NCBI RefSeq assembly: GCF_047730165.1
Contig: NZ_CP159834.1
Span: 2,046,001 to 2,110,000 of the forward strand
Source: Patiriisocius sp047730165
GTDB taxonomy: Bacteria > Bacteroidota > Bacteroidia > Flavobacteriales > Flavobacteriaceae
Length of the DNA stretch: 64,000 nucleotides
Direction: 5' to 3'
Position numbers and translations under genes: made by a program. The notes under the pieces are model-generated. The model was not told the origin of the DNA. It did not search any database and was given only the letters and a program-made list of their open reading frames with translations. This document shows, in pieces, positions 26,002-36,161 of the stretch. Numbering within the stretch: position 1 is the stretch's first letter; every line of letters begins with the position of its first letter.

Positions 26002-26121
26002 CTCAAATGGCATCAAAATTTTAGGGTACCTATTACTTTGGAAACGTTAATTATCTGCAAATTCCTGAGCAGAAAAACATTGGCATTGCTGTAGGTTTTT
26101 AGTTTAGAATATTTCAGAAGC

Positions 26122-26154
26122 AAAAAGAGCCTTTGATACGAATATCAGAGGCTC
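26122..26154 (-). terminator. terminator of the large lipoprotein gene
   Basis: GAGCCTTTGA (26127-26136) pairs with TCAGAGGCTC (26145-26154), with one G-U pair. On the minus strand TTTTTG follows. It lies 27 bases beyond the stop. Confidence 0.8.
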
Positions 26155-26180
26155 TCAACTATTAATTTATCTGGTGTGTT

Positions 26181-28004
26181 TTAATTGTCTCTAAGTACGT
26201 GTACTGTTCCCGTTAAGGTATGTTCTGTACCAGCATTATCTTCATAGGTTCCATTAAATGAAATATCTATGTATTCGCCTATTTCTCCAAGAGCTGTAAG
26301 CGTGTATTCCATGGTGTCATTGTTCATAGCTCCAAAAAACTCTTCGATGTTAAAACCTAAGTCATCAGGGTCTTGCCAGTCTAATGAATCATACACTCCA
26401 ACATAAGGGGTGGCCATTAATTGACCGTATAAATAAATACCTTCATTTGTATTATCGTCATAGGCAGAAATGGTTACAGATGGGCCGTTCGTTTGAGGAT
26501 TGTTGGCTGAAAACTGAGCAGAAATATCTTCTGTTGTAAAAAAGGTGGTCGCTCCAGTATCTAAATCATATTGAATAAACTCTGTGATGGTTTCACAGGC
26601 GAGTAAATTCCCCACATTTGTTAAAGGTGTAGTAAAACTATACCCTTGTTCTGCAGATTGTTGAACACCGTCTATATCTATACCTTTTATCGAAAACTCA
26701 ATGGCATCTGTGCAACGTATGATGCTTAACTCAAAGCTTCCGTCTGTTCCTATAACTGCTGTTGCGCCGCCATCTAGATAGTCTACTACTGCATATCCAT
26801 TTGAGATAAGAGCTCCTAAGCAATCACTTAAAGTACCTACTATGGTTTCTGTAATAACATCACCAGTAAGTATTACGGTAATCGCGACGGTTTCATCTGA
26901 ACTAAAAGGTCCAATATTGGTATTAAATAAAGAGGAGTCACCGCAAGTATCATTGTAAACATTTAGTTCTAATACTTCTCCAGAGGGCATATAACCACAA
27001 ACTTCGCCATCTATATTTGTTGTTCCACTTGTCGTACCAAAAGTGGCACTCGTTATTGTAATGGTAGTATTTGCTAAAGGATTTCCATCTTCATCAGATA
27101 ATACAAGACAAATAACATTCGCATCTGTCGGGATATCGCAATTCCAGAAAGAAAAGTGACTTACTTCCCCTACATATGCAGCTCCTTGGAGCGTTGCTTC
27201 TCCTTCTTCAATCCAAACTCCATTTACTTCATCAAAATACCAAAGTGGAAGCGTAACTGGTGCGTTTGCAATGAGGCTTGGATCTAAAGGTATAGTCAAT
27301 GTTGCAGTGCTTCCATCCATCAAATTAAGGTCCTGACCTGCAGCTCCTCTTAGTTCTACAGCTAGCATTCCTAAAGTAACTAAACCTTGTTCTTCACCAT
27401 CTGCATCTTGTGCATAAAGCATTCCTGGCATTTGATCTGGCATATTTACATCTGTCGGGTCTAAGTGGTGTAAGATCACGTCTACATCGCCTGCATACTC
27501 AACTCCATTTGCATCTATATAGTTACCATTAAGTAACACGGAAGCGCCAGCACCATTGCTAATGGTAGCAACGGCACCACTCACTGTTGTTCCAGAAACT
27601 GTTTCTGGCAGCATCATAATACGTACCTGATTAAGACCTGCTGCAGGGGCTATACTTCTAGAGGCGTGAATAAAACCGTCCTTGCTAGCTTTTATATACC
27701 CAAAGCGTTCATATACTGCAGCATCTCTAAGGATGGCAATACCTTGATCATCTGTTAACTCGTTTGTCTCTGCTACGCTAATGGTAGCACCTGCGATAGC
27801 GTTACCGTTGGTATCCATGACTTCGACCATTATATCTCTTGTAGTTGTGGCACCGTAATTTTGAACAAAATTTACATCAAACTCGTTCATATCGATCACT
27901 CCTACATCATCCATATTATCTATAGGATCTGTGTCGTCGTTATTTTTATCACAGGCAAAGCAAGTAATAAGTGCGGAAAATAGTAAAAGTTTAATTGTTT
28001 TCAT
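26181..28004 (-). CDS. large surface lipoprotein with carboxypeptidase-regulatory-like repeats
   Basis: 607 residues. The signal MKTIKLLLFSALITCFACDK has a lipobox (CFAC), followed by an Asp-rich linker (NNDDTDPIDNMDD), a combination often seen in lipoproteins sent to the Bacteroidota outer membrane. Two beta-sandwich units of the carboxypeptidase-regulatory type are visible: VEVMDTNGNAIAGATISVAE (61-80) and LVLSDEDGNPLANTTITITS (about 305-325). Between them lies a segment with HHLDPTDVNMPDQM and HFSFWNCD. No catalytic motif is seen. A binding or structural role on the cell surface is inferred. Confidence 0.75.
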   Translation of the reverse strand: MKTIKLLLFSALITCFACDKNNDDTDPIDNMDDVGVIDMNEFDVNFVQNYGATTTRDIMVEVMDTNGNAIAGATISVAETNELTDDQGIAILRDAAVYERFGYIKASKDGFIHASRSIAPAAGLNQVRIMMLPETVSGTTVSGAVATISNGAGASVLLNGNYIDANGVEYAGDVDVILHHLDPTDVNMPDQMPGMLYAQDADGEEQGLVTLGMLAVELRGAAGQDLNLMDGSTATLTIPLDPSLIANAPVTLPLWYFDEVNGVWIEEGEATLQGAAYVGEVSHFSFWNCDIPTDANVICLVLSDEDGNPLANTTITITSATFGTTSGTTNIDGEVCGYMPSGEVLELNVYNDTCGDSSLFNTNIGPFSSDETVAITVILTGDVITETIVGTLSDCLGALISNGYAVVDYLDGGATAVIGTDGSFELSIIRCTDAIEFSIKGIDIDGVQQSAEQGYSFTTPLTNVGNLLACETITEFIQYDLDTGATTFFTTEDISAQFSANNPQTNGPSVTISAYDDNTNEGIYLYGQLMATPYVGVYDSLDWQDPDDLGFNIEEFFGAMNNDTMEYTLTALGEIGEYIDISFNGTYEDNAGTEHTLTGTVHVLRDN

Positions 28005-28109
28005 ATTTAGTTAGATGTTCGTTAGCTAGTTATGACCTGAAGAAGGTTTCTAGCAATAGAACAGTATAGTAGGAATAATCCCTACCCTAGAAATAAATAA
28101 ACAGGAAAG

Positions 28110-29126
28110 TTACTCGGAAACTTCACTTTTCAAAAACTGGAAGAAAGCTATCGCGAGGTAGAAAAGTAAACTGCAAGAAAATGAATAGCTTATGATGAGT
28201 ATTAAAACTGGAAGCCCAAGTAATAATGTCACGAGTGGTGCAAGCAGCCCTACAATTATTAGGGTGCTCAATAAAGCTGTGAAATATTGTATGCGTCTTG
28301 GTAGGACAGAAGATCTTATGGTACGCTCTTTATATAAATCTGGTAAGATTGATTTTGTAATATATTCTCCTAATTTTGACAAGAAAATTTCATTAAAACT
28401 ATTCTCTTCAAATACCTCTGGATCAATGCTCATGGCTAAAGACATAACTTTGTCTTGATTGCGTTCAAAGAGGCTTTCAATATCTAAGACTTCTTTAAAA
28501 CTAGCAAACTTATAGCCAAAAAAGTACCACAAGCCAGATCCTACTTTATGTTGAATCCATTGTTCTACAATCGCGCCGTCATAGCTTCTAGGATAACTTA
28601 TAGTTTTAGGAAGTTTGCCGTTTTTAGGATTTGTGAGAAGCATAGCTTTCATTTCTAGATACAGGTTTTCTGTTTCAGAATAGTTTTGATTCTCTTGTAA
28701 AAACTCAATGGCGAGTTTAGAGTTTCCTTTGTAAAAATCTTTTACATCAAAATAGGTGAGTCCTTCAAAATCTTCATCAATGTATTCCTGTAATCCAGGG
28801 AGCCACATTTTTGAGCCCATTAGGATTTCGATGATACGACGCGCGTTATGCATTTTTTGTGTAGCGGATAGTAGTGCGCTCACTGCAGTGCTTTTTAATT
28901 TTTTTAGCGCTAAAACTGAATGGTACAAATACCCCATGAGAGTCAGGATAAAAAGGACGCTAATGCCTATAAAAATGGGAGCAAGATCTAAGAGATTTGA
29001 AACAAGTAATATATCAGTTTGACTCTTATTCCATAAATAAAAACAGAGGGCAATACAGATGAACCCTGCCGATAGAATAGGCAGGACTACAACAGAAAAT
29101 TGTATGACTGTATTTTTTGTGCTCAT
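28110..29126 (-). CDS. membrane protein of unknown function
   Basis: 338 residues. Two membrane helices lie near the N-terminus (about 10-30 and 50-70) and two near the C-terminus (about 283-303 and 306-330). Between them is a cytosolic domain of about 200 residues with ATQKMHNARRIIEILMGSKM, FDVKDFYKGNSKLAIEFLQE and WIQHKVGSGLWYFFGYKF. I do not recognise the family. The upstream neighbour is gamma-glutamyltransferase in the same direction, 155 bases away, so a separate promoter is likely. Confidence 0.65.
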   Translation of the reverse strand: MSTKNTVIQFSVVVLPILSAGFICIALCFYLWNKSQTDILLVSNLLDLAPIFIGISVLFILTLMGYLYHSVLALKKLKSTAVSALLSATQKMHNARRIIEILMGSKMWLPGLQEYIDEDFEGLTYFDVKDFYKGNSKLAIEFLQENQNYSETENLYLEMKAMLLTNPKNGKLPKTISYPRSYDGAIVEQWIQHKVGSGLWYFFGYKFASFKEVLDIESLFERNQDKVMSLAMSIDPEVFEENSFNEIFLSKLGEYITKSILPDLYKERTIRSSVLPRRIQYFTALLSTLIIVGLLAPLVTLLLGLPVLILIISYSFSCSLLFYLAIAFFQFLKSEVSE

Positions 29127-29281
29127 ATTAGAATTGCTGAGATTTCAAATCTGGGGATTTAAAAGCTCAATTAATTCTCTGCAAAATACGTTCCATAGAG
29201 CAATATTGTAGTATTCCACCTACAAATTCGTTAAAAAGTACATTAAACAAGTTAAAGAGCTAATTTTATCTTGTTTTTTTC

Positions 29282-30982
29282 TTAAAAACCTACCGCCGTA
29301 TCGTCACCACGATGGTCGGCTCCTCCTTCTAGGCTGCCATTTGGCTTTCTTAAGATAGCATCTACCTTTCCTATGACTGGAGCATCATTATAATTTATTT
29401 GATACCCTTTTGATGTTAGGGTTTTCAATACATCTTCATCAAATCCATAATTTTCTACCATCACTTCATCAGGTAGCCATTGATGATGAAATCTAGGCGC
29501 ATTAACGGCATCCTGCATCGTCATATCGTATTCGTATACATTCAAGATTGTTTGCATCACTGACGTGATTATCTGCGAACCTCCAGGGGAGCCTACGCTC
29601 ATCCAGAATTCTCCATTTTTCTCAACTATGGTTGGTGTCATACTGCTGAGCATTCTTTTTTGTGGTTCGATGGCATTTGCTTCTCCACCAATTAAACCAA
29701 ACATATTAGGTTCTCCAGGCTTTGCGCTAAAATCGTCCATTTCATTATTGAAAAAGAAACCTAATTCGTTGCTATACACTTTAGATCCAAAGGCAGCATT
29801 CAAGGTCGTTGTGGCGGCAATGGCATTTCCGAAAGAATCTACAATAGAGTAGTGGGTCGTTTCTGTAGATTCTTGACCAAATGGTGTACCATTTGAAATA
29901 GCAGTAGATGTTGTTGCTTGATCAAAAGAAAATTCTTGCATTCTACCTTTTAAATAATTGGGGCTTATCAAACTATCGACTGGGATCTCAACAAAATCTG
30001 GATCACCTAAAAAGTGGCTTCTGTCTGCATATGCTCTTCTTGAAGCTTCAATGATAACCTGCATAGAGCGCGGCTGATTATGACCATACGCGGCGATCGG
30101 GAATTCTTCCACCGCATTTAGTATCTGTGCAAGGCAAATACCTCCACTAGAAGGAGGTGCCATTGAGATGATTTTTAAATCTTTGTAATTAAAAATGACA
30201 GGCTCGCGCCATACTGCTTCATAATTCGAAAGATCTTTTTTTGTGATAATTCCTTTTTTTGAAGATAAGAAGTTCACTAAAATATCTGCTGTTTTTCCTT
30301 GATAAAATTCTTGTCTACCGTTTACAGCAATGCGTTTAAAAGTCTCTGCGAGTGCAGTGTTTACGAAGAGGTCGTTTTCTTTCCATTCGTTAGAGTAAAT
30401 ACTTTTACTATCATTTACTTCTTCAAATATGGGTGCATATTTATTATATCGCTTAGCTTGAGCTGCTGTTAGATAATATCCTTCTGCTGCTAGTTTTATC
30501 ACTGGAGCGATAATCTCTTCCATAGGTAACGAGCCATGTCTTTCGTGCACGGCAAACATTCCCGCCACCGTTCCTGGCACTCCTACGGCTAGCGAGCCTG
30601 TCTTACTTTTATTGCTTATAAAATTTCCGTTGTCATCCAAATACATATCTTTCGTGGCAGCCATTGGTGCTTTTTCGCGGTAATCTAAGGCGCCTACTTC
30701 ACCATATTGTGTTCTGTAAACCATAAATCCGCCTCCGCCAAGATTGCCTGCGTAGGGGAAAACTACAGCTAAAGCAAACTCTGTCGCGATCATTGCATCA
30801 AATGCGTTCCCGCCCTTCTCTTTCATTATGTTAAGCCCGATTCTCGATGCCTCTGCTCTTGCAGAAACAACCATCGCACTGTCAACAACGACACCAAGTT
30901 TTGGTTTTTTAACTTCAGAAATTTTCCGGTCATTTTTACAACTGGCAAAAACAATAACTAAAAGTAAAAAGAGAGTTCTCAT
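29282..30982 (-). CDS. ggt: gamma-glutamyltransferase, lipoprotein
   Basis: 566 residues from ATG 30982, which overlaps the upstream stop as ATGA; a TTG eight codons upstream would spoil the signal. MRTLFLLLVIVFASCK is a lipoprotein signal (lipobox FASC). The autoprocessing and catalytic Thr lies in TTHYSIVDSFGNAIAATTT, and the glutamate-binding loop is SVGSPGGSQIITSV. GGT cleaves gamma-glutamyl bonds, such as in glutathione, in the periplasm or on the surface, and matures into two chains by cleavage before that Thr. It is translationally coupled to the ACP phosphodiesterase-like gene. Confidence 0.93.
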   Translation of the reverse strand: MRTLFLLLVIVFASCKNDRKISEVKKPKLGVVVDSAMVVSARAEASRIGLNIMKEKGGNAFDAMIATEFALAVVFPYAGNLGGGGFMVYRTQYGEVGALDYREKAPMAATKDMYLDDNGNFISNKSKTGSLAVGVPGTVAGMFAVHERHGSLPMEEIIAPVIKLAAEGYYLTAAQAKRYNKYAPIFEEVNDSKSIYSNEWKENDLFVNTALAETFKRIAVNGRQEFYQGKTADILVNFLSSKKGIITKKDLSNYEAVWREPVIFNYKDLKIISMAPPSSGGICLAQILNAVEEFPIAAYGHNQPRSMQVIIEASRRAYADRSHFLGDPDFVEIPVDSLISPNYLKGRMQEFSFDQATTSTAISNGTPFGQESTETTHYSIVDSFGNAIAATTTLNAAFGSKVYSNELGFFFNNEMDDFSAKPGEPNMFGLIGGEANAIEPQKRMLSSMTPTIVEKNGEFWMSVGSPGGSQIITSVMQTILNVYEYDMTMQDAVNAPRFHHQWLPDEVMVENYGFDEDVLKTLTSKGYQINYNDAPVIGKVDAILRKPNGSLEGGADHRGDDTAVGF

Positions 30983-31563
30983 AATGTATCTAATTTTTCG
31001 TGACAATATGCGCGTAATTCTTCAAAAAAGCTGGTGAACTCTTGCTCAAAATCATCGTAGAATTCTTTGAGTTCGATGACGGCAAAGTTCATATTAGAGC
31101 GTCCTTGTACCCGTGCATTCATTTGTGTCAGAATTTTGCTTATTCCGGGCACAGTGGCATAAGATAACAACCAATTGTCAGCCATCATATAGGGCATCAT
31201 TCTCTGTATTCTCTCCGGTAGCATCGCATAGTTGTCCTGGAGCATTTCATAAAAATTATCTACGTATTGCTCTAAGGGAGTGTCGTGATATTTGTTCCAG
31301 TTTTTTGCTAAAAAGTGATCGTATAAAATATCGACTACAACACCACTATAGTGCCCGTGTTTCTCGTGTAGTCTTTTAGTGCTTTGTCGCACAGTGGGGT
31401 GATGGTCTGTATAGCTATCAATAGCTCGGTGGAGTAGGATTCCTTTTTGGATTGAAGCGGGATATTTCAGGTATTTTTTTCCTTTGATTCCATCGGCAAT
31501 AAAGTTGCCAATGGTGATGCCTTCATCTTCACCGGAGAGATAAATGTGTGCGAGAAAATTCAT
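30979..31563 (-). CDS. acyl carrier protein phosphodiesterase-like (AcpH family)
   Basis: 194 residues, the AcpH length. Motifs: MNFLAHIYLSGEDEGITIGN, then FIADGIKGKKY (25-35), GILLHRAIDSYTDHHP (41-56) with the HD-like metal ligands, and VVVDILYDHFLAKNW (75-89). The family was described as removing the phosphopantetheine arm from holo-ACP, using a divalent metal. The cellular role is still unsettled. The stop overlaps the ggt start by 4 bases. It is divergent from glmM. Confidence 0.85.
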   Translation of the reverse strand: MNFLAHIYLSGEDEGITIGNFIADGIKGKKYLKYPASIQKGILLHRAIDSYTDHHPTVRQSTKRLHEKHGHYSGVVVDILYDHFLAKNWNKYHDTPLEQYVDNFYEMLQDNYAMLPERIQRMMPYMMADNWLLSYATVPGISKILTQMNARVQGRSNMNFAVIELKEFYDDFEQEFTSFFEELRAYCHEKLDTL

Positions 31564-31610
31564 GAGAACAAATTACAAAAATCGTCGAGTAGTATTGTCA
31601 TATTAACAAG

Positions 31611-31618
31611 TATCTTTG
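31611..31618 (+). promoter_or_regulatory. -7 box of glmM
   Basis: TATCTTTG is an exact TAnnTTTG match, 20 bases before the glmM start codon 31639. It supports that start rather than a GTG at 31546. Confidence 0.6.
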
Positions 31619-31638
31619 CCTTAAAACTTCAGCAAAAA

Positions 31639-33024
31639 ATGACTTTAATAAAATCAATTTCAGGAATACGCGGAACTATAGGTGGTACTCAAGGCAAAAA
31701 TTTAACACCCTTAGATGCGGTTAAGTACGCGGCTGCTTATGGTGCTTGGGTAAAGCAACAACGAGACAAAGACTGCTATAAAGTTGTAGTAGGTCGCGAT
31801 GCTCGTATTTCTGGCGAGATGATACAAGAACTTGTAGTGAACACGCTGATAGGTATGGGGATAGATATTGTGGATCTCAATCTATCTACGACTCCTACGG
31901 TAGAGATGGCAGTAATTTTAGAGCACGCTGACGGTGGGATTATACTGACTGCGAGTCATAATCCAAAACAATGGAACGCCCTTAAATTGTTAAATAATAA
32001 AGGAGAGTTTTTAGATGGAGCGGCTGGGCAAGAGATTCTCAATTTAGCAGAAAGTGGAGATATCGCTTTTGCTGAAGTGGATGATCTAGGAGAAAGAATG
32101 ATACACGATGCTTATATGGATTTGCACGTAGATGAAATTTTAAATTTAGAACTGGTAAATGTAGAAGCTATTAAAAAAGCACGTTTTAAGGTAGTTGTAG
32201 ATGGTGTGAATTCTACGGGAGGTATTGCTGTGCCATTGTTATTAGAAGCATTGGGTGTAGAACCGGTTAAATTATATTGTACGCCTAATGGCCAGTTTCC
32301 TCACAATCCGGAGCCGCTAAAAGAGCACCTAGGAGATTTAATGGCATTGACGGTAAAAGAGAATGCAGATTTTGGACTGGTAGTAGATCCAGATGTAGAT
32401 CGACTTGCATTTGTAGATGAAAAAGGAGCGATGTTTGGAGAAGAATATACACTTGTGGCCATTGCAGATTATGTGTTGCAACACAAGCCAGGAAATACGG
32501 TTTCAAATATGTCTTCTTCACGTGCGTTAAGTGACGTCACTAAGATTCATGGTGGTACTTATAAAGCAAGTGCTGTAGGAGAGGTAAATGTAGTGGCGAT
32601 GATGAAAGAGACCAATGCAATTATAGGTGGAGAAGGTAATGGTGGGATAATCTATCCAGAATTACATTACGGTCGTGACAGTCTAGTAGGGATCGCTTTA
32701 TTCTTAAGTTATCTAGCAGATATCAAGATACCTGTAAGTCAATTAAGAGACGAGTATCCTAACTATTTTATGAGCAAGAAGAAAATTGCGTTGACGCCTA
32801 CAATTGATGTAGATGCGATTTTGGTCCAGATGGAGAAAAAATATGCTTCAGAAAAAATGACGACTATCGATGGTGTAAAGATTGACTTTGCCGAAAACTG
32901 GGTACATCTTAGAAAGTCAAATACAGAACCAATAATTAGAATCTACACAGAAGCCTCTTCTCAAAAAATAGCAGATGATTTGGCAGATAGATTTATTGTT
33001 GAAATAGCTGAGATTTCAAATTAA
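31639..33024 (+). CDS. glmM: phosphoglucosamine mutase
   Basis: 461 residues from ATG 31639. MTLIKSISGIRGTIGG is the family's first strand. The phosphoserine loop is LTASHNPKQWNALKLL (about 98-113), the metal loop DPDVDRLAFVDE (about 247-258), the sugar-binding GGEGNGG (about 332-338) and the phosphate-binding RKSNTEPIIRIY (about 430-441). The enzyme converts glucosamine-6-phosphate to glucosamine-1-phosphate for UDP-GlcNAc. The motif order also fits broader phosphohexomutases, so activity on glucose or mannose phosphates is possible. A -7 box TATCTTTG lies at 31611-31618. Confidence 0.9.
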   Translation: MTLIKSISGIRGTIGGTQGKNLTPLDAVKYAAAYGAWVKQQRDKDCYKVVVGRDARISGEMIQELVVNTLIGMGIDIVDLNLSTTPTVEMAVILEHADGGIILTASHNPKQWNALKLLNNKGEFLDGAAGQEILNLAESGDIAFAEVDDLGERMIHDAYMDLHVDEILNLELVNVEAIKKARFKVVVDGVNSTGGIAVPLLLEALGVEPVKLYCTPNGQFPHNPEPLKEHLGDLMALTVKENADFGLVVDPDVDRLAFVDEKGAMFGEEYTLVAIADYVLQHKPGNTVSNMSSSRALSDVTKIHGGTYKASAVGEVNVVAMMKETNAIIGGEGNGGIIYPELHYGRDSLVGIALFLSYLADIKIPVSQLRDEYPNYFMSKKKIALTPTIDVDAILVQMEKKYASEKMTTIDGVKIDFAENWVHLRKSNTEPIIRIYTEASSQKIADDLADRFIVEIAEISN

Positions 33025-33061
33025 TTATTCGTAATTTCGAGATTAATTAATTGATATTCAA

Positions 33062-34567
33062 ATGTTTACAAAGTCTATCGGCAAAGTAGAAGAAAGTGTA
33101 ACTAGCTTAGAGTCATACTTTAGACCTTTCAGAAATCATATTTTAGGGATTGATAAAACTTTTATCAGCCCCTACGGCGAACAGAAAATTATCTACACTG
33201 ACTGGACCGCCAGCGGTAGACTGTACACACCTATAGAAAATAAAATGAAGGATGACTTCGGTCCCTTTGTCGCCAACACTCATACAGAAACTTCTATAAT
33301 GGGGACGACCATGACCCATTCCTATCAAAAAGCACGCACGATTATAAAAGAACACGTAGGTGCAGATAAAAATGATGTGCTCCTTACGTGTGGTTCTGGG
33401 ATGACGGGAGTGATTAATAAGTTTCAACGCATTCTCGGTTTAAAAGCTCCAGAAAATCTGCAGTCACAGCTTGATTTCAGTAAAATAGAACGCCCTGTAG
33501 TGTTTGTTTCGCATATGGAACACCATAGTAATCAAACCTCGTGGCTAGAGACGATTGCAGAGGTTGTGGTGATCCCTTGCAATGAGCTTGGCTTATTCTG
33601 CCTAGAGAATTTTAAAGAAGTACTTGGGAGCTATAAAGACGCATCGTATAAAATTGCATCTATCACAAGTTGTTCTAATGTCACCGGAATTAAAACACCT
33701 TATTACGAAGTAGCGAGAATGATGCACGAGCAAAACGGATTGTGTTTTGTAGATTTTGCCTGTTCAGGACCTTACATTGATATTGATATGCACCCTGAAG
33801 ATCAACCAGAATCTTATCTAGATGCTATCTTCTTTTCGCCGCATAAATTTTTAGGCGGACCCGGAGCAAGTGGGGTACTTGTATTTAGTAGTACATTATA
33901 TAAGAATACCATTCCAGATAATCCTGGGGGAGGCACGGTTACTTGGACCAACCCTTGGGGTGGTCATACCTATATCGAAGATATAGAAGTGAGAGAAGAC
34001 GGAGGTACACCAGGTTTTTTACAAGCCATACGAATCTCACTAGCCGTGCGCTTAAAAGATAAAATGGGTGTAGATAAGATGATGGCAAGAGAAGAAGAAT
34101 TGCTTGACATCTTCTTTACGCATTTAGAGAATAATCCTAAAATAAATATTCTAGCTGGAGAACACAAAGATCGCTTGGGGGTTATTTCTTTTATCATAGA
34201 AGGCATTCATCACGACCTTGCAGTAAAGATATTGAATGACCGTTATGGTATTCAATCTAGAGGCGGTTGTAGTTGTGCGGGTACGTATGGTCATTATTTA
34301 TTAGCTATTGATGAACCAACCTCAGATGACCTTGTCAACAGATTATACAAAGGCGAGTTAACTAGTAAGCCAGGTTGGATACGCGTTTCTATTCATCCTA
34401 CGACCACAAATCAAGAAGCAAATTTGGTGTGTAATGCTATCAATGAAGTGGCAAAAAATGCACAAGAATGGGCAAAGGAGTACGTTGCTCATGGATCTAC
34501 ATATTATCATATTTCAGAAGAAAAGGAAGCGAGTTCTGCGTGTCAAGAAAGCTGGTTTGAATTTTAG
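33062..34567 (+). CDS. aminotransferase class V-fold PLP enzyme (cysteine desulfurase-like)
   Basis: 501 residues. The PLP lysine is in FFSPHKFLGGPGASGVLVF (about residue 262). Upstream are the cofactor-binding TCGSGMTGVINKF and FVDFACSGPYIDID with the conserved Asp. A Cys-rich SRGGCSCAGTYGHY lies near 400, where cysteine desulfurases carry their active cysteine. The family includes SufS/Csd-like and selenocysteine lyase-like enzymes; the longer C-terminus differs from housekeeping SufS. It follows glmM by 37 bases and overlaps the convergent acyltransferase by 4 bases. Confidence 0.85.
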   Translation: MFTKSIGKVEESVTSLESYFRPFRNHILGIDKTFISPYGEQKIIYTDWTASGRLYTPIENKMKDDFGPFVANTHTETSIMGTTMTHSYQKARTIIKEHVGADKNDVLLTCGSGMTGVINKFQRILGLKAPENLQSQLDFSKIERPVVFVSHMEHHSNQTSWLETIAEVVVIPCNELGLFCLENFKEVLGSYKDASYKIASITSCSNVTGIKTPYYEVARMMHEQNGLCFVDFACSGPYIDIDMHPEDQPESYLDAIFFSPHKFLGGPGASGVLVFSSTLYKNTIPDNPGGGTVTWTNPWGGHTYIEDIEVREDGGTPGFLQAIRISLAVRLKDKMGVDKMMAREEELLDIFFTHLENNPKINILAGEHKDRLGVISFIIEGIHHDLAVKILNDRYGIQSRGGCSCAGTYGHYLLAIDEPTSDDLVNRLYKGELTSKPGWIRVSIHPTTTNQEANLVCNAINEVAKNAQEWAKEYVAHGSTYYHISEEKEASSACQESWFEF

Positions 34568-35436
34568 TTTAATCTATGTTTCCAGCGTTTGTGTGACCAT
34601 AAGTAATACGCCGGTGCTTCTTTAATTTGTGCTTCTACTTGGTCTAAAAATTTTCGTGTAATTTGATAATCTGGCAGGCTTGGTGCATCTTCTGTTATGG
34701 TTGTAAACGATGCCTCATAGTAGCCGCGTTTTACTTTCTCAATTTTTAAATAGACCACAGCAGTATCTAATTTTTTAGACAATGCCTCAGCTCCAGTAAA
34801 GACGGGGACTACTACGCCCATAAAAGTATCTACGTGTTTAGCCATACTTACTTTAGGTGTTTGATCTGATAGTATTAAAGTAAGTGATTTTATATCTTTG
34901 CGTTTATTTCTAAAGAGTATTGGTACTATTTTTTTATTAGACACAATATCGCCGCCGTATCTGCCTCGCAATCTTTTTAGCAATCCGTTTATTTGAGGAT
35001 TGCGTAACTGTTTATAGACGGCGTACCCTTTATATGGCATCCATTTATTTATAATTCCGCTCCATTCCCAGCTCGCGTAGTGACCACATAAAAGAAGCAC
35101 ACTCTTGTCTTTTGCATACAAGTCGTTAAGCACTTCCATCGTGTTAATCTTAAAGCGCTTGTTAATTTCTATTTCCGAAATGCTAATTGATTTTATAGAC
35201 TCAACGGCAAGATCACAAAGATGATGATAGAATTTTTTCTCAATAATTTTCTTCTCTTCAGCGGTTTTCTCCGGAAATGCTAGGGTAATGTTGTCACGTA
35301 TTACTTTTTTACGATAGCCAACAACGGCGTAGACCACAAAAGATGTAATATCTGAGAAAAAATATAGGATAGGCAGTGGTAATAAAGACAGGATCCAAAA
35401 CAATGGATAGATGATATAATAAATAAGTCTTTGCAT
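34564..35436 (-). CDS. lipid A biosynthesis acyltransferase family (LpxL/HtrB-like)
   Basis: 290 residues. One N-terminal membrane helix (about 5-30) anchors the enzyme to the inner membrane. The catalytic HX4E motif is CGHYASWEW (about 111-119), followed by GYAVYKQLRNPQINGLLKRL, SDQTPKV and FTGAEALSKKLDTAVVYLKI, all typical of the HtrB family. It transfers a secondary acyl chain to KDO-lipid A, or in Bacteroidota possibly to a related lipid. The start is divergent from the rhomboid gene. Confidence 0.9.
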   Translation of the reverse strand: MQRLIYYIIYPLFWILSLLPLPILYFFSDITSFVVYAVVGYRKKVIRDNITLAFPEKTAEEKKIIEKKFYHHLCDLAVESIKSISISEIEINKRFKINTMEVLNDLYAKDKSVLLLCGHYASWEWSGIINKWMPYKGYAVYKQLRNPQINGLLKRLRGRYGGDIVSNKKIVPILFRNKRKDIKSLTLILSDQTPKVSMAKHVDTFMGVVVPVFTGAEALSKKLDTAVVYLKIEKVKRGYYEASFTTITEDAPSLPDYQITRKFLDQVEAQIKEAPAYYLWSHKRWKHRLN

Positions 35437-35500
35437 AGGTTGTGTTATAACAAAACTAGTTAAATTTAAAGTTTAAAATAAACAAATACAAAATACTTTT

Positions 35501-36148
35501 ATGCCACCAATTGCTATTGCCACCCTTGTGATTATTGCAGCCAATATTTTAATCTCTATTAAAGGTTTTAATGATTTCTCGTTTTTTGAGAAATACAAGT
35601 TTAATATTGCGAGTATACGACGTGGGGAGCATATACGTATGTTTTCTTCAGGATTCTTACACGCAGATTTCTCTCATTTACTTTTTAATATGCTTACCCT
35701 GTACTTTTTTGCCGGCGTAGTAATTGATGCTCTCGGAACACCAAAATTTGTAATCATCTATGTAGCAAGTTTGATTGTGGGGAGTTTGTTATCCTTTTAT
35801 TTTAATAAAGATAAATATCATTATAGTGCTATAGGGGCGAGCGGTGCAGTAACGGGTATTCTATATGCAGCCATATTGTTTGTTCCAAACGCTAAGCTGT
35901 ATTTGTTTTTTGCAATTCCTATTCCCGCTTGGCTTTTTGGCGTGGCATACTTGTTGTATTCCATCTATGGTATGAAAAATAAGGTAGGGAATATAGGGCA
36001 CGATGCACACTTTGGTGGTGCGATTGCTGGGTATGTATTAACGCTTGCTTTTGCGCCAGGACTCATTGCGCATTCCACTTGGATTGTGGTATTACTGGCA
36101 GTACCCATCCTGTTGTTATTTATACTTCACAAATTAGGAAAACTTTAA
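35501..36148 (+). CDS. rhomboid family intramembrane serine protease
   Basis: 215 residues with six membrane helices. Catalytic Ser lies in GASGAVTG (S114) and the His in HDAHFGGAIAG (H170). The HADFSHLLFNMLTLYFF segment (54-70) is the rhomboid helix-2 pattern with the conserved His and Asn. Rhomboids cut single-pass membrane proteins inside the bilayer. Natural substrates cannot be predicted. It is followed after 13 bases by the SIMPL gene, probably co-transcribed. Confidence 0.93.
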   Translation: MPPIAIATLVIIAANILISIKGFNDFSFFEKYKFNIASIRRGEHIRMFSSGFLHADFSHLLFNMLTLYFFAGVVIDALGTPKFVIIYVASLIVGSLLSFYFNKDKYHYSAIGASGAVTGILYAAILFVPNAKLYLFFAIPIPAWLFGVAYLLYSIYGMKNKVGNIGHDAHFGGAIAGYVLTLAFAPGLIAHSTWIVVLLAVPILLLFILHKLGKL

Positions 36149-36161
36149 AATTTTAGAAACT